Assembly (NCBI GenBank): GCA_023231165.1
Contig: JALNVY010000158.1
Coordinates: 1 to 5,812 of the forward strand
Reading direction: 5' to 3'
From: Syntrophales bacterium
GTDB taxonomy: Bacteria > Desulfobacterota > Syntrophia > Syntrophales > UBA8958
Length of the DNA: 5,812 bases
Both the position numbers and the translations under genes were made by a program. Shown here in pieces: positions 1 through 5,357 of the stretch (position 1 is its first letter; every line of letters begins with the position of its first letter). Below the pieces are notes generated by a model. The model did no database searches. It was not told the DNA's origin and was given only the letters and a program-made list of their open reading frames with translations.

Positions 1-663
1 ACGGGAATAGCCGTTTTTGATCATGGTATTGGTAATGTCGGAAATCACGCCGCCAAAGGACTGCGTCAGTTGGGCGACTTGCTGTGATCCGAATGATTTC
101 GCGCCCTCCTGCGCTAAAATGGTCAGCGCTTCCGTTGTGCGCGCCTTTTCGATGGCTCGCATGCCGTGCCTTAACTGGATGTGGCCGATTTCATGAGCCA
201 CAACGGCGGCCAACGCGTCTTCGTTCCGGCAGCAGCGGATCAGCCCGCGGGTAATAAAAACGTGACCGCCCGGCGTGGCAAACGCATTGATGTCATCGGA
301 GTCGAGCACCAGAAAATGATAACCGCCGAACAGCTCCGGCATGTCCGACGCTTGCGCCAGAGTCTGACCCAGGACATTGAGGTAGGAGTTGGCCTTTGTA
401 TTCGCCAACCCCTGATATTTTACAAGCACCGTGGCGCCGACGGAGCGACCGATGTAGTATTCCTGCTCCGGAGTAAAATCCTCCAGGCTTTTCGATACGG
501 CCCTAGTGCTTTTGCTGATCGAGTCTCCCTGCGACCTGCTGATCGTACCGCTTTGCACAGCCACCTCCGTGGCCACGTTGGTCATCGTTTCAACCGTTGC
601 GCAACTGATCAAAAGAAGCAATATCAGAAATATTATTCCTGCCCGCCAAATGAGTCTGTTCAT
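1..663 (-). CDS. M48 family zinc metalloprotease, lipoprotein (partial, C-terminus beyond left edge)
   Basis: The frame is open from an ATG at 663 down to base 1, giving 221 residues with no stop. The N-terminus is a lipoprotein signal: basic MNRLIWR, a hydrophobic core, then lipobox LISC with Cys21. Residue +2 is Ala, not Asp, so outer-membrane sorting is expected. Residues 63-73 (FTPEQEYYIGR) match the usual start of the mature M48 domain. Residues 157-161 are HEIGH, the HExxH zinc and catalytic motif, preceded by a typical NAFATPGGHVFITRGL stretch. The visible part stops at NGYSR, just before where the family carries its third zinc ligand (ExxxD region), so the active site is incomplete here only because of the window edge. 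By family knowledge these enzymes (BepA/LoiP-like) degrade misfolded envelope proteins in the periplasm. It overlaps the upstream SH3b gene by ATGA and has its own GGAGG site. Whether it carries C-terminal TPR repeats as BepA does cannot be seen. Confidence 0.93.
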   Translation of the reverse strand, partial: MNRLIWRAGIIFLILLLLISCATVETMTNVATEVAVQSGTISRSQGDSISKSTRAVSKSLEDFTPEQEYYIGRSVGATVLVKYQGLANTKANSYLNVLGQTLAQASDMPELFGGYHFLVLDSDDINAFATPGGHVFITRGLIRCCRNEDALAAVVAHEIGHIQLRHGMRAIEKARTTEALTILAQEGAKSFGSQQVAQLTQSFGGVISDITNTMIKNGYSR

Positions 664-1163
664 GGCTTGCCTCCTTCATTACCCCGCGCCAGTTGACCGG
701 AGCTGACAAAAACTTCCATCTGTTTCGGAGACACGGTGAAGGCTTCCATCCGGTTGATCCAGTCATAATCAAGATTTTTGTTGTTTTTGCGGTACTGGGC
801 TTCCACCTCATCGCTGAACCCCTTGCCCGCCAGGGCAATCTCATCCCGGGAAACGGAAGTTGCCACGTTGCTCTGTCCGGCTTTCAGAGCTATCCGTTTG
901 TTCGTCAGGGCCGAGTTGTGCATCCATCCCTGATATTTACCGTTGGCGAGTGATACTTTTTTCCAATCCCCTTGCTCTGCGGATACCGCCACCCGGTCAC
1001 CATAGGATGCTTTGACCACAATTTTACCCAGATGCGACGGCGTGGTCCGCAAATAACTTTCTTTGACCTGAACACTCATAACTTTCTGAGCGTCTGCGGT
1101 TGCATTCAGCAACAAGATGCTCAAAAGCGTGAGGCATATCATTATAAATTTGTAACGAAACAT
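660..1163 (-). CDS. Secreted SH3b-domain protein, coupled to M48 protease
   Basis: This is a 167-residue protein from ATG at 1163. An in-frame TTG at 1178 would add five residues, but those bases contain the AAAGGGGG ribosome site, so 1163 is the better start. Residues 1-25 form a signal peptide (basic MFRYK, hydrophobic core, ADA before Gln26), which predicts export to the periplasm. Residues about 29-86 read as a bacterial SH3 domain: YLRTTPS, a GDRVAV strand, the GDWKKV turn and the closing YQGWMHNSAL. Such domains usually bind peptidoglycan or act as protein adaptors. Residues about 99-158 form a charged, helix-rich region (core DEIALAGKGF, then YRKNNKNLDYDWINRMEAF) to which I can assign no named domain. 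The stop overlaps the start of the M48 gene (ATGA), so the two are probably made in fixed ratio. A role as periplasmic partner or adaptor of the protease is inference. Confidence 0.88.
   Translation of the reverse strand: MFRYKFIMICLTLLSILLLNATADAQKVMSVQVKESYLRTTPSHLGKIVVKASYGDRVAVSAEQGDWKKVSLANGKYQGWMHNSALTNKRIALKAGQSNVATSVSRDEIALAGKGFSDEVEAQYRKNNKNLDYDWINRMEAFTVSPKQMEVFVSSGQLARGNEGGKP
670..674 (-). promoter_or_regulatory. Ribosome binding site of the M48 protease gene
   Basis: GGAGG on the minus strand ends 6 nt before the ATG at 663. It lies inside the last codons of the SH3b gene. With the ATGA overlap it fixes the start of the protease and points to translational coupling. Confidence 0.75.
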
Positions 1164-1167
1164 TTTA

Positions 1168-1175
1168 CCCCCTTT
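1168..1175 (-). promoter_or_regulatory. Ribosome binding site of the SH3b gene
   Basis: AAAGGGGG on the minus strand lies 4 nt before the ATG at 1163. It decides for this ATG over the in-frame TTG at 1178, whose following codons overlap the site. Confidence 0.6.
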
Positions 1176-1217
1176 CAATCACCAATCATCCCGATGCCAA
1201 ATGATTTCCGATAAGGC

Positions 1218-1232
1218 GTTACTCTCCGTAAC
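1218..1232. repeat. Short inverted repeat at the predicted transcription start
   Basis: GTTAC and GTAAC arms are separated by five bases (TCTCC on the plus strand). The predicted start of the SH3b-M48 transcript, about 7 bp past the -10 box, falls inside it. It could be a second operator half-site pair or a small 5' leader hairpin. Arms of five bases can arise by chance. Confidence 0.3.
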
Positions 1233-1234
1233 AT

Positions 1235-1264
1235 AGCATAAAACAAGAAGGTCTTGTCCGTCAA
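1235..1264 (-). promoter_or_regulatory. Sigma70-type promoter for the SH3b-M48 operon
   Basis: On the minus strand there is a -35 box TTGACG (1264-1259, five of six consensus bases), an 18 bp spacer, and a -10 box TATGCT (1240-1235, four of six). It is the best promoter match in the 162 bp gap upstream of the SH3b gene. It would give a leader of roughly 65 nt before the ATG at 1163. The spacer holds a palindrome, listed separately. Confidence 0.55.
1243..1257. promoter_or_regulatory. Palindromic operator candidate inside the promoter spacer
   Basis: ACAAGA and TCTTGT are perfect 6 bp inverted arms around a 3 bp centre (AGG), forming a 15 bp dyad. It fills the interval between the -35 and -10 boxes of the SH3b-M48 promoter almost symmetrically. 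That position is typical of a repressor operator or of a spacer-binding activator. MerR-type sites usually need a 19-20 bp spacer and this one is 18. No regulator gene is present in the window, so the binding protein is unknown. Confidence 0.4.
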
Positions 1265-1325
1265 CGATAAACTGACATTTATATGTTTAATTGGGAACGG
1301 TTCTATTTGTTCGCGCTCCCTTCAA

Positions 1326-2180
1326 TTATAATTCCTGTAGGAATTCCGATACTACCCGCAGAAACTCGCTCGGGTTGTCCGTGTGTACGGGATGAGTCGC
1401 TTTGGGTATTTCCGCAAATCTTCCTTTCGGGATGATGTCGCTCATTTCCTTGGCGATTTCATGCCCCATTACCCGGCTTTCTTCACCGCGAATGATGAGG
1501 GATGGACACCGGATATTCCGGAGGTATGGGCGGAGATCGTAGCGATCGAAGTGAAACAGGACCTCCCGGTCGAAGCGGGGGCGCAACTTGCCGTCCGTTC
1601 CCTCCTCAAGGGCAAAAGAGGCGATGCGGTGCAGCAATTCCTCCTCCGCATAGGGACTGTTCTTTCGCGCCTCTTGAACGTACTCGTGAATGGATTCATA
1701 GGCGGGCGGCAAGTTTTCGTAGAGGTTGAAGAGATATTTTTTGTTCCAGTCGGGCGGGCATGGTTCGATATCGGCATGAATTAGGCCGGCCACTTTTCCT
1801 GGTTTCATAGCGGCATAACGGGTGGCATGTAAAGCCCCCATAGAATGTCCCATCAGAATTACGTTATTCAATTGGAGAGCATGGACAAATTTATCAACAT
1901 CGGCTACGTAGTCTTCACAGCGGTAAGTGGGCGGCAGCGGCCGGTCGCTCCGTCCGTGACCTCTCTGATCCAGGGCGATGATTCTGATCCTGTCCGCAAC
2001 ATTCCGGGCAAAATGATCCCAAACGTGGGCGTCGTCGCCAATGCCGGGGAGTAAAAGCATGGTAGCCGGGTTTTCCTTGCCCCACTCCAGGTAATGAAGA
2101 CGCAGACCGTCAATATGAATGAATTTATCTTCCGGGCGATTCGTCATGATCGGTACGCCAATATCGTTACCTCCATCCAT
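1326..2180 (-). CDS. Alpha/beta hydrolase fold protein
   Basis: This 284-residue protein has the usual length of a single-domain alpha/beta hydrolase and no signal peptide, so it is probably cytoplasmic. Visible motifs are LLLPGIGDD (42-50, oxyanion-hole loop in the HG position), DQRGHGRSDRP (71-81), the nucleophile elbow GHSMG (111-115, Ser113) and a C-terminal ATHPVHTDNP with His263 as catalytic base. The usual acid after strand 7 is not a plain Asp: the loop reads RGEESRV (231-237). The acid may be Glu234, or Asp137 in HADIEP after strand 6, which is 24 residues past the Ser. I recall an Asp at that spacing in YbfF-type esterases. AGGAGG at 2186-2191, 5 nt before the ATG, supports the start at 2180 over the internal Met12. 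It lies 35 bp behind the small conserved gene and is probably co-transcribed with it. The substrate is not readable from sequence; an ester or C-C bond hydrolase is likely. Confidence 0.92.
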   Translation of the reverse strand: MDGGNDIGVPIMTNRPEDKFIHIDGLRLHYLEWGKENPATMLLLPGIGDDAHVWDHFARNVADRIRIIALDQRGHGRSDRPLPPTYRCEDYVADVDKFVHALQLNNVILMGHSMGALHATRYAAMKPGKVAGLIHADIEPCPPDWNKKYLFNLYENLPPAYESIHEYVQEARKNSPYAEEELLHRIASFALEEGTDGKLRPRFDREVLFHFDRYDLRPYLRNIRCPSLIIRGEESRVMGHEIAKEMSDIIPKGRFAEIPKATHPVHTDNPSEFLRVVSEFLQEL

Positions 2181-2185
2181 TTCTT

Positions 2186-2191
2186 CCTCCT
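2186..2191 (-). promoter_or_regulatory. Ribosome binding site of the alpha/beta hydrolase gene
   Basis: AGGAGG on the minus strand with a 5 nt spacer to the ATG at 2180. It favours this start over the in-frame Met12 codon, which would otherwise look like a common family start. Confidence 0.7.
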
Positions 2192-2215
2192 ATCTCCGAA
2201 TGAAGGACGGTCGCG

Positions 2216-2500
2216 TCATAAAGGGTCGCCATTTGAGAAACCATCCTTTTTCAAATGTTCCCGGAGCGCCGGCCGCAGAAAAATCTCGTCAACGTCATAA
2301 CGCTTCAGGGCTTCGGTAATCATTTCAATTTTTCTTTTTACGGTTGCCTTGGCATGGAGGAAAAGAACGGACTGCTCCTTGACGCGGCACAGGCCCCCAA
2401 AGGTCGAAGGATCTTCATTTTTTAGGGACTCATAGCGGATGGTGACGTTCACCCTGCCGGCCAGTTCTTCAAGCTGTTTAAGAAGTTCCTCTTGGGTCAT
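2216..2500 (-). CDS. Small conserved protein of unknown function
   Basis: This is a 94-residue cytoplasmic protein with no signal peptide or membrane segment. It opens with a charged helix (MTQEELLKQLEELAGRVNV), followed by a short strand (TIRYESL), then FGGLCRVKEQSVLFLHAKAT, and ends in two amphipathic helices with KIEMITEALKRYDVDEIFLRPALREHL. The GGLCRV and IFLRPALRE stretches look like the conserved core of a small uncharacterised bacterial family I have seen in several phyla. I know no function for it and give no name. The start ATG at 2500 has only a weak upstream GTGAG. It leads the alpha/beta hydrolase by 35 bp on the same strand and is divergent from the flavoprotein gene. The single Cys in GGLCR is a possible functional residue, by inference only. 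Confidence 0.8.
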   Translation of the reverse strand: MTQEELLKQLEELAGRVNVTIRYESLKNEDPSTFGGLCRVKEQSVLFLHAKATVKRKIEMITEALKRYDVDEIFLRPALREHLKKDGFSNGDPL

Positions 2501-2519
2501 AATTATTTCTCACTGATTC

Positions 2520-2549
2520 TATATACAGGATTTACCGGGATAATGGCAA
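2520..2549 (-). promoter_or_regulatory. Candidate promoter for the small-protein/hydrolase unit
   Basis: On the minus strand there is a TTGCCA -35 box (2549-2544, five of six), an 18 bp spacer and a TATATA -10 box (2525-2520, four of six). It would give a very short leader of about a dozen bases before the ATG at 2500, which agrees with the weak ribosome site. One copy of a CGGGATAAT repeat abuts the -35 box. Confidence 0.4.
2536..2544 (+). repeat. CGGGATAAT direct repeat, copy 1
   Basis: This nine-base element is repeated exactly at 2618-2626 in the same divergent intergenic region. The core GGGATAAT recurs at 4004-4011. Copy 1 overlaps the end of the minus-strand -35 box. Confidence 0.35.
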
Positions 2550-2617
2550 GAGACGGTATGGCAAAGGGAAGAAAAATATCTTTGTGACAATGATGTTTAT
2601 GAAGTTCCTTGACTACT

Positions 2618-2626
2618 CGGGATAAT
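2618..2626 (+). repeat. CGGGATAAT direct repeat, copy 2, with possible -10 box GATAAT
   Basis: This is an exact copy of the element at 2536-2544, 82 bp away. Its GATAAT (2621-2626) matches five of six -10 bases and lies 16 bp before the flavoprotein ATG. The matching -35 region is poor (about 2597-2602), so a promoter here is only possible. Confidence 0.35.
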
Positions 2627-2642
2627 CAGTTATTCTTGGTAA

Positions 2643-4001
2643 ATGAAAAGCAGGAACGGGGACATTGGGCAAAGCGGACAGGTTGTGGTAATCGGGGCCG
2701 GGGCAGCGGGAATGCTGGCGGCGGGCCGGGCGGCGGAGGCCGGCGCGCGCGTGCTCCTCCTGGAAAAGATGGACCAGCCGGGTAGGAAGATCCTCATCAG
2801 CGGCAAGACGCGCTGTAATCTGACCAATAGCAGGACACTGCCTGAATTCATCGCCATGTACGGCCCCAACGGCCCTTTTCTTCACGCCGCCTTTCACCGG
2901 TTTTTCCGGGATGACCTCCTTGATATTCTCCATCGCTATGGTGTGGAAACCAAAGAAGAGCGGGGCGGTCGTATCTTTCCCGTCTCGGACCGGGCCGCTG
3001 ATGTTGTCGGGGCCTTACGGCGTTACCTGGGCGATCAGGGGGTGCAACTGGCGACCCAAAGGCGCGTCTTCTCCCTTGCCGTCCGGGATGGAAAAATCGC
3101 CGGAGTCACGACGGACAGGGGATTGACGCCCGCCGCTGCGGTGATTGTCGCTGCCGGAGGCGCTACCTGGCCTGCCACCGGTTCCACCGGCGACGGCTAT
3201 GAGCTGGCAAAGGCGGTCGGCCACCGGATTGAAAAACTCCGCCCCGCTCTCGTACCGCTGATTGTAAAAGAAATCGAGCTGGCGAAATCGATGCAGGGGG
3301 TAAGCCTGCGCAATGTCCGCTTGACGGCCTTCCGCGGCCGTCCCGGCGAAATAGATCCGGCCGCCGTCCCGGACCACGACATCGGCCGGGGGCTGGACCG
3401 CAAAAAGCCCCGCGGTCCCGTCATCGAAAGCCGCTTCGGGGAGATGATGATCACCCATTTCGGTATCGGCGGTCCGGTGACACTGCTCATCAGCCTGGCC
3501 GTTGTTGACGCCCTGGCGCAAGGTCCCGTCAGCGTCGCCATCGATCTCAAGCCAGCCCTGGATTATCCGCAGCTCCGCGCCCGTCTCCAGCGGGATCTCG
3601 ACGCCCACGGCAAACGGCAGTTCAAGGGGATTCTCGAAGGGCTCCTGCCCCGGAAGATGATCGAACCGTTGGCCGCCTTGACGGGCATTCCCCTTGATAA
3701 GCCTGCCCACCAGGTATCGGCAGCGGAAAAAGAGAAGCTTGCCGGTGTTCTCAAGTCCCTGCGTTTCGAGATTGCCGGCCCCCTGCCAATGGCGACGGCG
3801 ATTGTTACGGCCGGAGGCGTTTCCCTGAAAGAGATCGACCCCCGGACGATGGCCTCGCGGCTGGTTCGGGGCCTCTATTTCTGCGGCGAGGTACTGGACA
3901 TCGATGCCGACACGGGGGGATTCAATCTCCAGGCGGCCTTTTCGACGGGCTATGTGGCCGGGGAGGCGGCGGCAGCGTACGTAGCCGCCATTGATGAATA
4001 G
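2643..4001 (+). CDS. HI0933/YhiN (BaiN-like) family FAD-dependent oxidoreductase
   Basis: This is a 452-residue cytoplasmic flavoprotein. The N-terminal Rossmann motif is GAGAAG (18-23), with Glu41 at the end of strand 2 in the place that binds the FAD ribose. The family signature follows at GRKILISGKTRCNLTN (47-62). Further family marks are the VIVAAGGATWPATGSTGDGYELAKAVGH stretch, GEMMITHFGIGGP, and the C-terminal ITAGGVSLKEIDP-like segment with GLYFCGEVLDIDADTGGFNLQAAFSTG that closes the FAD site. Members are mostly annotated as putative NAD(P)/FAD-dependent oxidoreductases. BaiN acts on bile-acid intermediates in gut clostridia, but the role elsewhere is unknown. It is slightly longer than the roughly 400-420 residues I expect, with extra sequence around RPGEIDPAAVPDHDIGRG. 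The start codon has only a weak GGTAA upstream, but no better in-frame start precedes the Rossmann fold. It is first in a plus-strand run with the metallophosphoesterase 39 bp downstream. Confidence 0.93.
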   Translation: MKSRNGDIGQSGQVVVIGAGAAGMLAAGRAAEAGARVLLLEKMDQPGRKILISGKTRCNLTNSRTLPEFIAMYGPNGPFLHAAFHRFFRDDLLDILHRYGVETKEERGGRIFPVSDRAADVVGALRRYLGDQGVQLATQRRVFSLAVRDGKIAGVTTDRGLTPAAAVIVAAGGATWPATGSTGDGYELAKAVGHRIEKLRPALVPLIVKEIELAKSMQGVSLRNVRLTAFRGRPGEIDPAAVPDHDIGRGLDRKKPRGPVIESRFGEMMITHFGIGGPVTLLISLAVVDALAQGPVSVAIDLKPALDYPQLRARLQRDLDAHGKRQFKGILEGLLPRKMIEPLAALTGIPLDKPAHQVSAAEKEKLAGVLKSLRFEIAGPLPMATAIVTAGGVSLKEIDPRTMASRLVRGLYFCGEVLDIDADTGGFNLQAAFSTGYVAGEAAAAYVAAIDE

Positions 4002-4003
4002 CA

Positions 4004-4011
4004 GGGATAAT
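4004..4011 (+). repeat. GGGATAAT element in the flavoprotein/phosphoesterase gap
   Basis: This is a third copy of the eight-base core found twice in the 2501-2642 intergenic region. It sits three bases past the flavoprotein stop. No -35 box stands at proper distance, so it is not proposed as a promoter. Confidence 0.25.
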
Positions 4012-4029
4012 CTCGATGGATGTTAAAAT

Positions 4030-4035
4030 AGGAGG
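4030..4035 (+). promoter_or_regulatory. Ribosome binding site of the metallophosphoesterase gene
   Basis: AGGAGG with a 5 nt spacer to the ATG at 4041. It is a near-perfect site and fixes the start right before the MLVFLSDVH strand. Confidence 0.8.
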
Positions 4036-4040
4036 ATGCC

Positions 4041-5309
4041 ATGCTGGTGTTTTTGAGTGATGTTCATCTGACCGACGGTAGTTCCGGAGAAACGATAAAA
4101 CCGACGGCATTTAGGATATTTGCCGAAAATCTCCGCAAGCTTGCCGACTCCGTGTCGCCCCTGGAAGAAATACGGTTGGTCTTGTTGGGCGATATTTTCG
4201 ATATCATCCGCTCCATGGAATGGATTGCCGATACCGTATCCGTAAGACCGTGGGACCCGGCCGGATCAGAGCAGGAGAAGGTTGTCGCGAAGATTCTCCA
4301 GGGAATCATAACGAATAATCGGCAATCACTAGACGAACTCTTCACCCTTAGGGCATATGCGCAAGGGAAAAACGTTCCATTTGAAGTCACTTATATTATC
4401 GGTAATCACGACTGGCTCATCAATCGCTACCCCCGTTGCATCAATATGGTGCGAGCCGCGCTGGGGATGGATCCGGTAACGGCGCCTTCTCCTTTTTCCA
4501 CTGAATTATTCGCGTCGAGTTACAAAGTGTTTGCCCGGCACGGGGATATTTATGACAAGTTCAATTACATGGGGAATCGCGATGCCTCGTCTATCGGTGA
4601 TGCCATCGTCATCGAGTTGCTCAATAAATATCCCCACGAGGTTGACATTGCTTTAAGTGCTCTGGTCGACGACGGCGAGGTATCCCAAGCCGAAAAAGAC
4701 AAAGTCACGTCTCTTCTGAAAGAACTGGACAATATCCGGCCCCTCCTCGACTTACCGTCCTGGGTCCTTATGGTAGTAAATAAAACGGAGAATGCAGCCG
4801 CCCGAAAGGCCATTGAAGATGCCTGGGATGCCTGCGTGGATGCCTTCTTTGAGGTCCCGTTCATCAGGGATCAGGATAAATTCCTTTGGCCGGATACCGT
4901 CGATCTATTACAGATTGCACTCAGACTTTCATCTCATGCCTCCACGAAACTCCTCGAAAAGATCACTGAACTCAAAGCGAAATTGTTCCCGGCGCAACTC
5001 GAAGGGGATTACCATAAAGATGCCTTTGCTGAACAAAAGGTTCGCTCCGGTGAGGCGAATTTTGTCCTGTACGGCCATACTCACGATTACGTGATCGTTC
5101 CGATGGATCAGTCGCCCCTTGCGGACGGGACGATGCAGGACAAGGTTTACTTCAACACGGGCACCTGGAGAAAGACCTGGAATAAAGTGCTTTTCGATTA
5201 CCAGCAACGCGAATTCATCGGTTGGCATGTCCTCACGTATGTGGCCATCTTCAAGCCGACGGAAAACGGATCTTACAACTTCGAGGTCTGGAATGCCGCC
5301 TTGGGTTAG
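4041..5309 (+). CDS. Large calcineurin-like metallophosphoesterase
   Basis: This 422-residue cytoplasmic protein has the full set of metal-binding motifs. They are D7-x-H9 (FLSDVH), GDIFD (50-54), GNHD (121-124), His167 in FARHGD, and GHTH (345-348). These build the two-metal centre of the calcineurin-like phosphoesterase fold (phosphomono- or diesterase). A typical single-domain member has about 200-280 residues. Here motif IV and GHTH are separated by about 175 residues rich in predicted helix (for example LSALVDDGEVSQAEKDKVTS and LKELDNIRPLLDLPSWVLMV). This insertion probably forms a cap or partner-binding region. The tail after GHTH carries VYFNTGTWRKTWNK, normal for the fold. No signal peptide or membrane span is seen. 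The substrate (nucleotide, lipid headgroup such as in LpxH, or protein phosphate) cannot be told. It probably shares a transcript with the flavoprotein before it and the acyl-CoA synthetase after it. Confidence 0.93.
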   Translation: MLVFLSDVHLTDGSSGETIKPTAFRIFAENLRKLADSVSPLEEIRLVLLGDIFDIIRSMEWIADTVSVRPWDPAGSEQEKVVAKILQGIITNNRQSLDELFTLRAYAQGKNVPFEVTYIIGNHDWLINRYPRCINMVRAALGMDPVTAPSPFSTELFASSYKVFARHGDIYDKFNYMGNRDASSIGDAIVIELLNKYPHEVDIALSALVDDGEVSQAEKDKVTSLLKELDNIRPLLDLPSWVLMVVNKTENAAARKAIEDAWDACVDAFFEVPFIRDQDKFLWPDTVDLLQIALRLSSHASTKLLEKITELKAKLFPAQLEGDYHKDAFAEQKVRSGEANFVLYGHTHDYVIVPMDQSPLADGTMQDKVYFNTGTWRKTWNKVLFDYQQREFIGWHVLTYVAIFKPTENGSYNFEVWNAALG

Positions 5310-5357
5310 CGGGAACTGAGAATAATTACTTCCGAGCAAAAGAAATGAGGTATGATG

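Noticed and set aside
181..696. Plus-strand ORF of 171 codons over the left end
   Set aside because: It is antisense to the M48 protease frame, which carries HEIGH, a lipobox and family motifs. The plus-strand translation shows no recognisable domain.
1293..1320. Possible hairpin terminator after the alpha/beta hydrolase (GGGAGCG with CGTTCCC on the minus strand)
   Set aside because: The stem includes a G-U pair, the loop is about 14 nt and no U-tract follows, so an intrinsic terminator is not convincing.
2609..2636. TTGACT as a -35 box with TATTCT as -10 upstream of the flavoprotein
   Set aside because: The -10 match is weak and transcription would start at or beyond the ATG at 2643, leaving no room for a ribosome site.
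3015..3710. Minus-strand ORF of 231 codons inside the flavoprotein gene
   Set aside because: It is a long antisense frame expected from GC-rich coding sequence. Its translation is low in structure-like pattern and it conflicts with a clear flavoprotein frame.
5311..5335. Imperfect inverted repeat between the phosphoesterase and acyl-CoA synthetase genes
   Set aside because: CGGGAA against TTCCG leaves a bulge, the loop is long and no T-run follows, so it is not called as a terminator.
4929..5339. Minus-strand ORF of 136 codons at the end of the phosphoesterase gene
   Set aside because: It overlaps the GHTH-containing C-terminus of the phosphoesterase on the opposite strand and shows no motifs or ribosome site that I can support.
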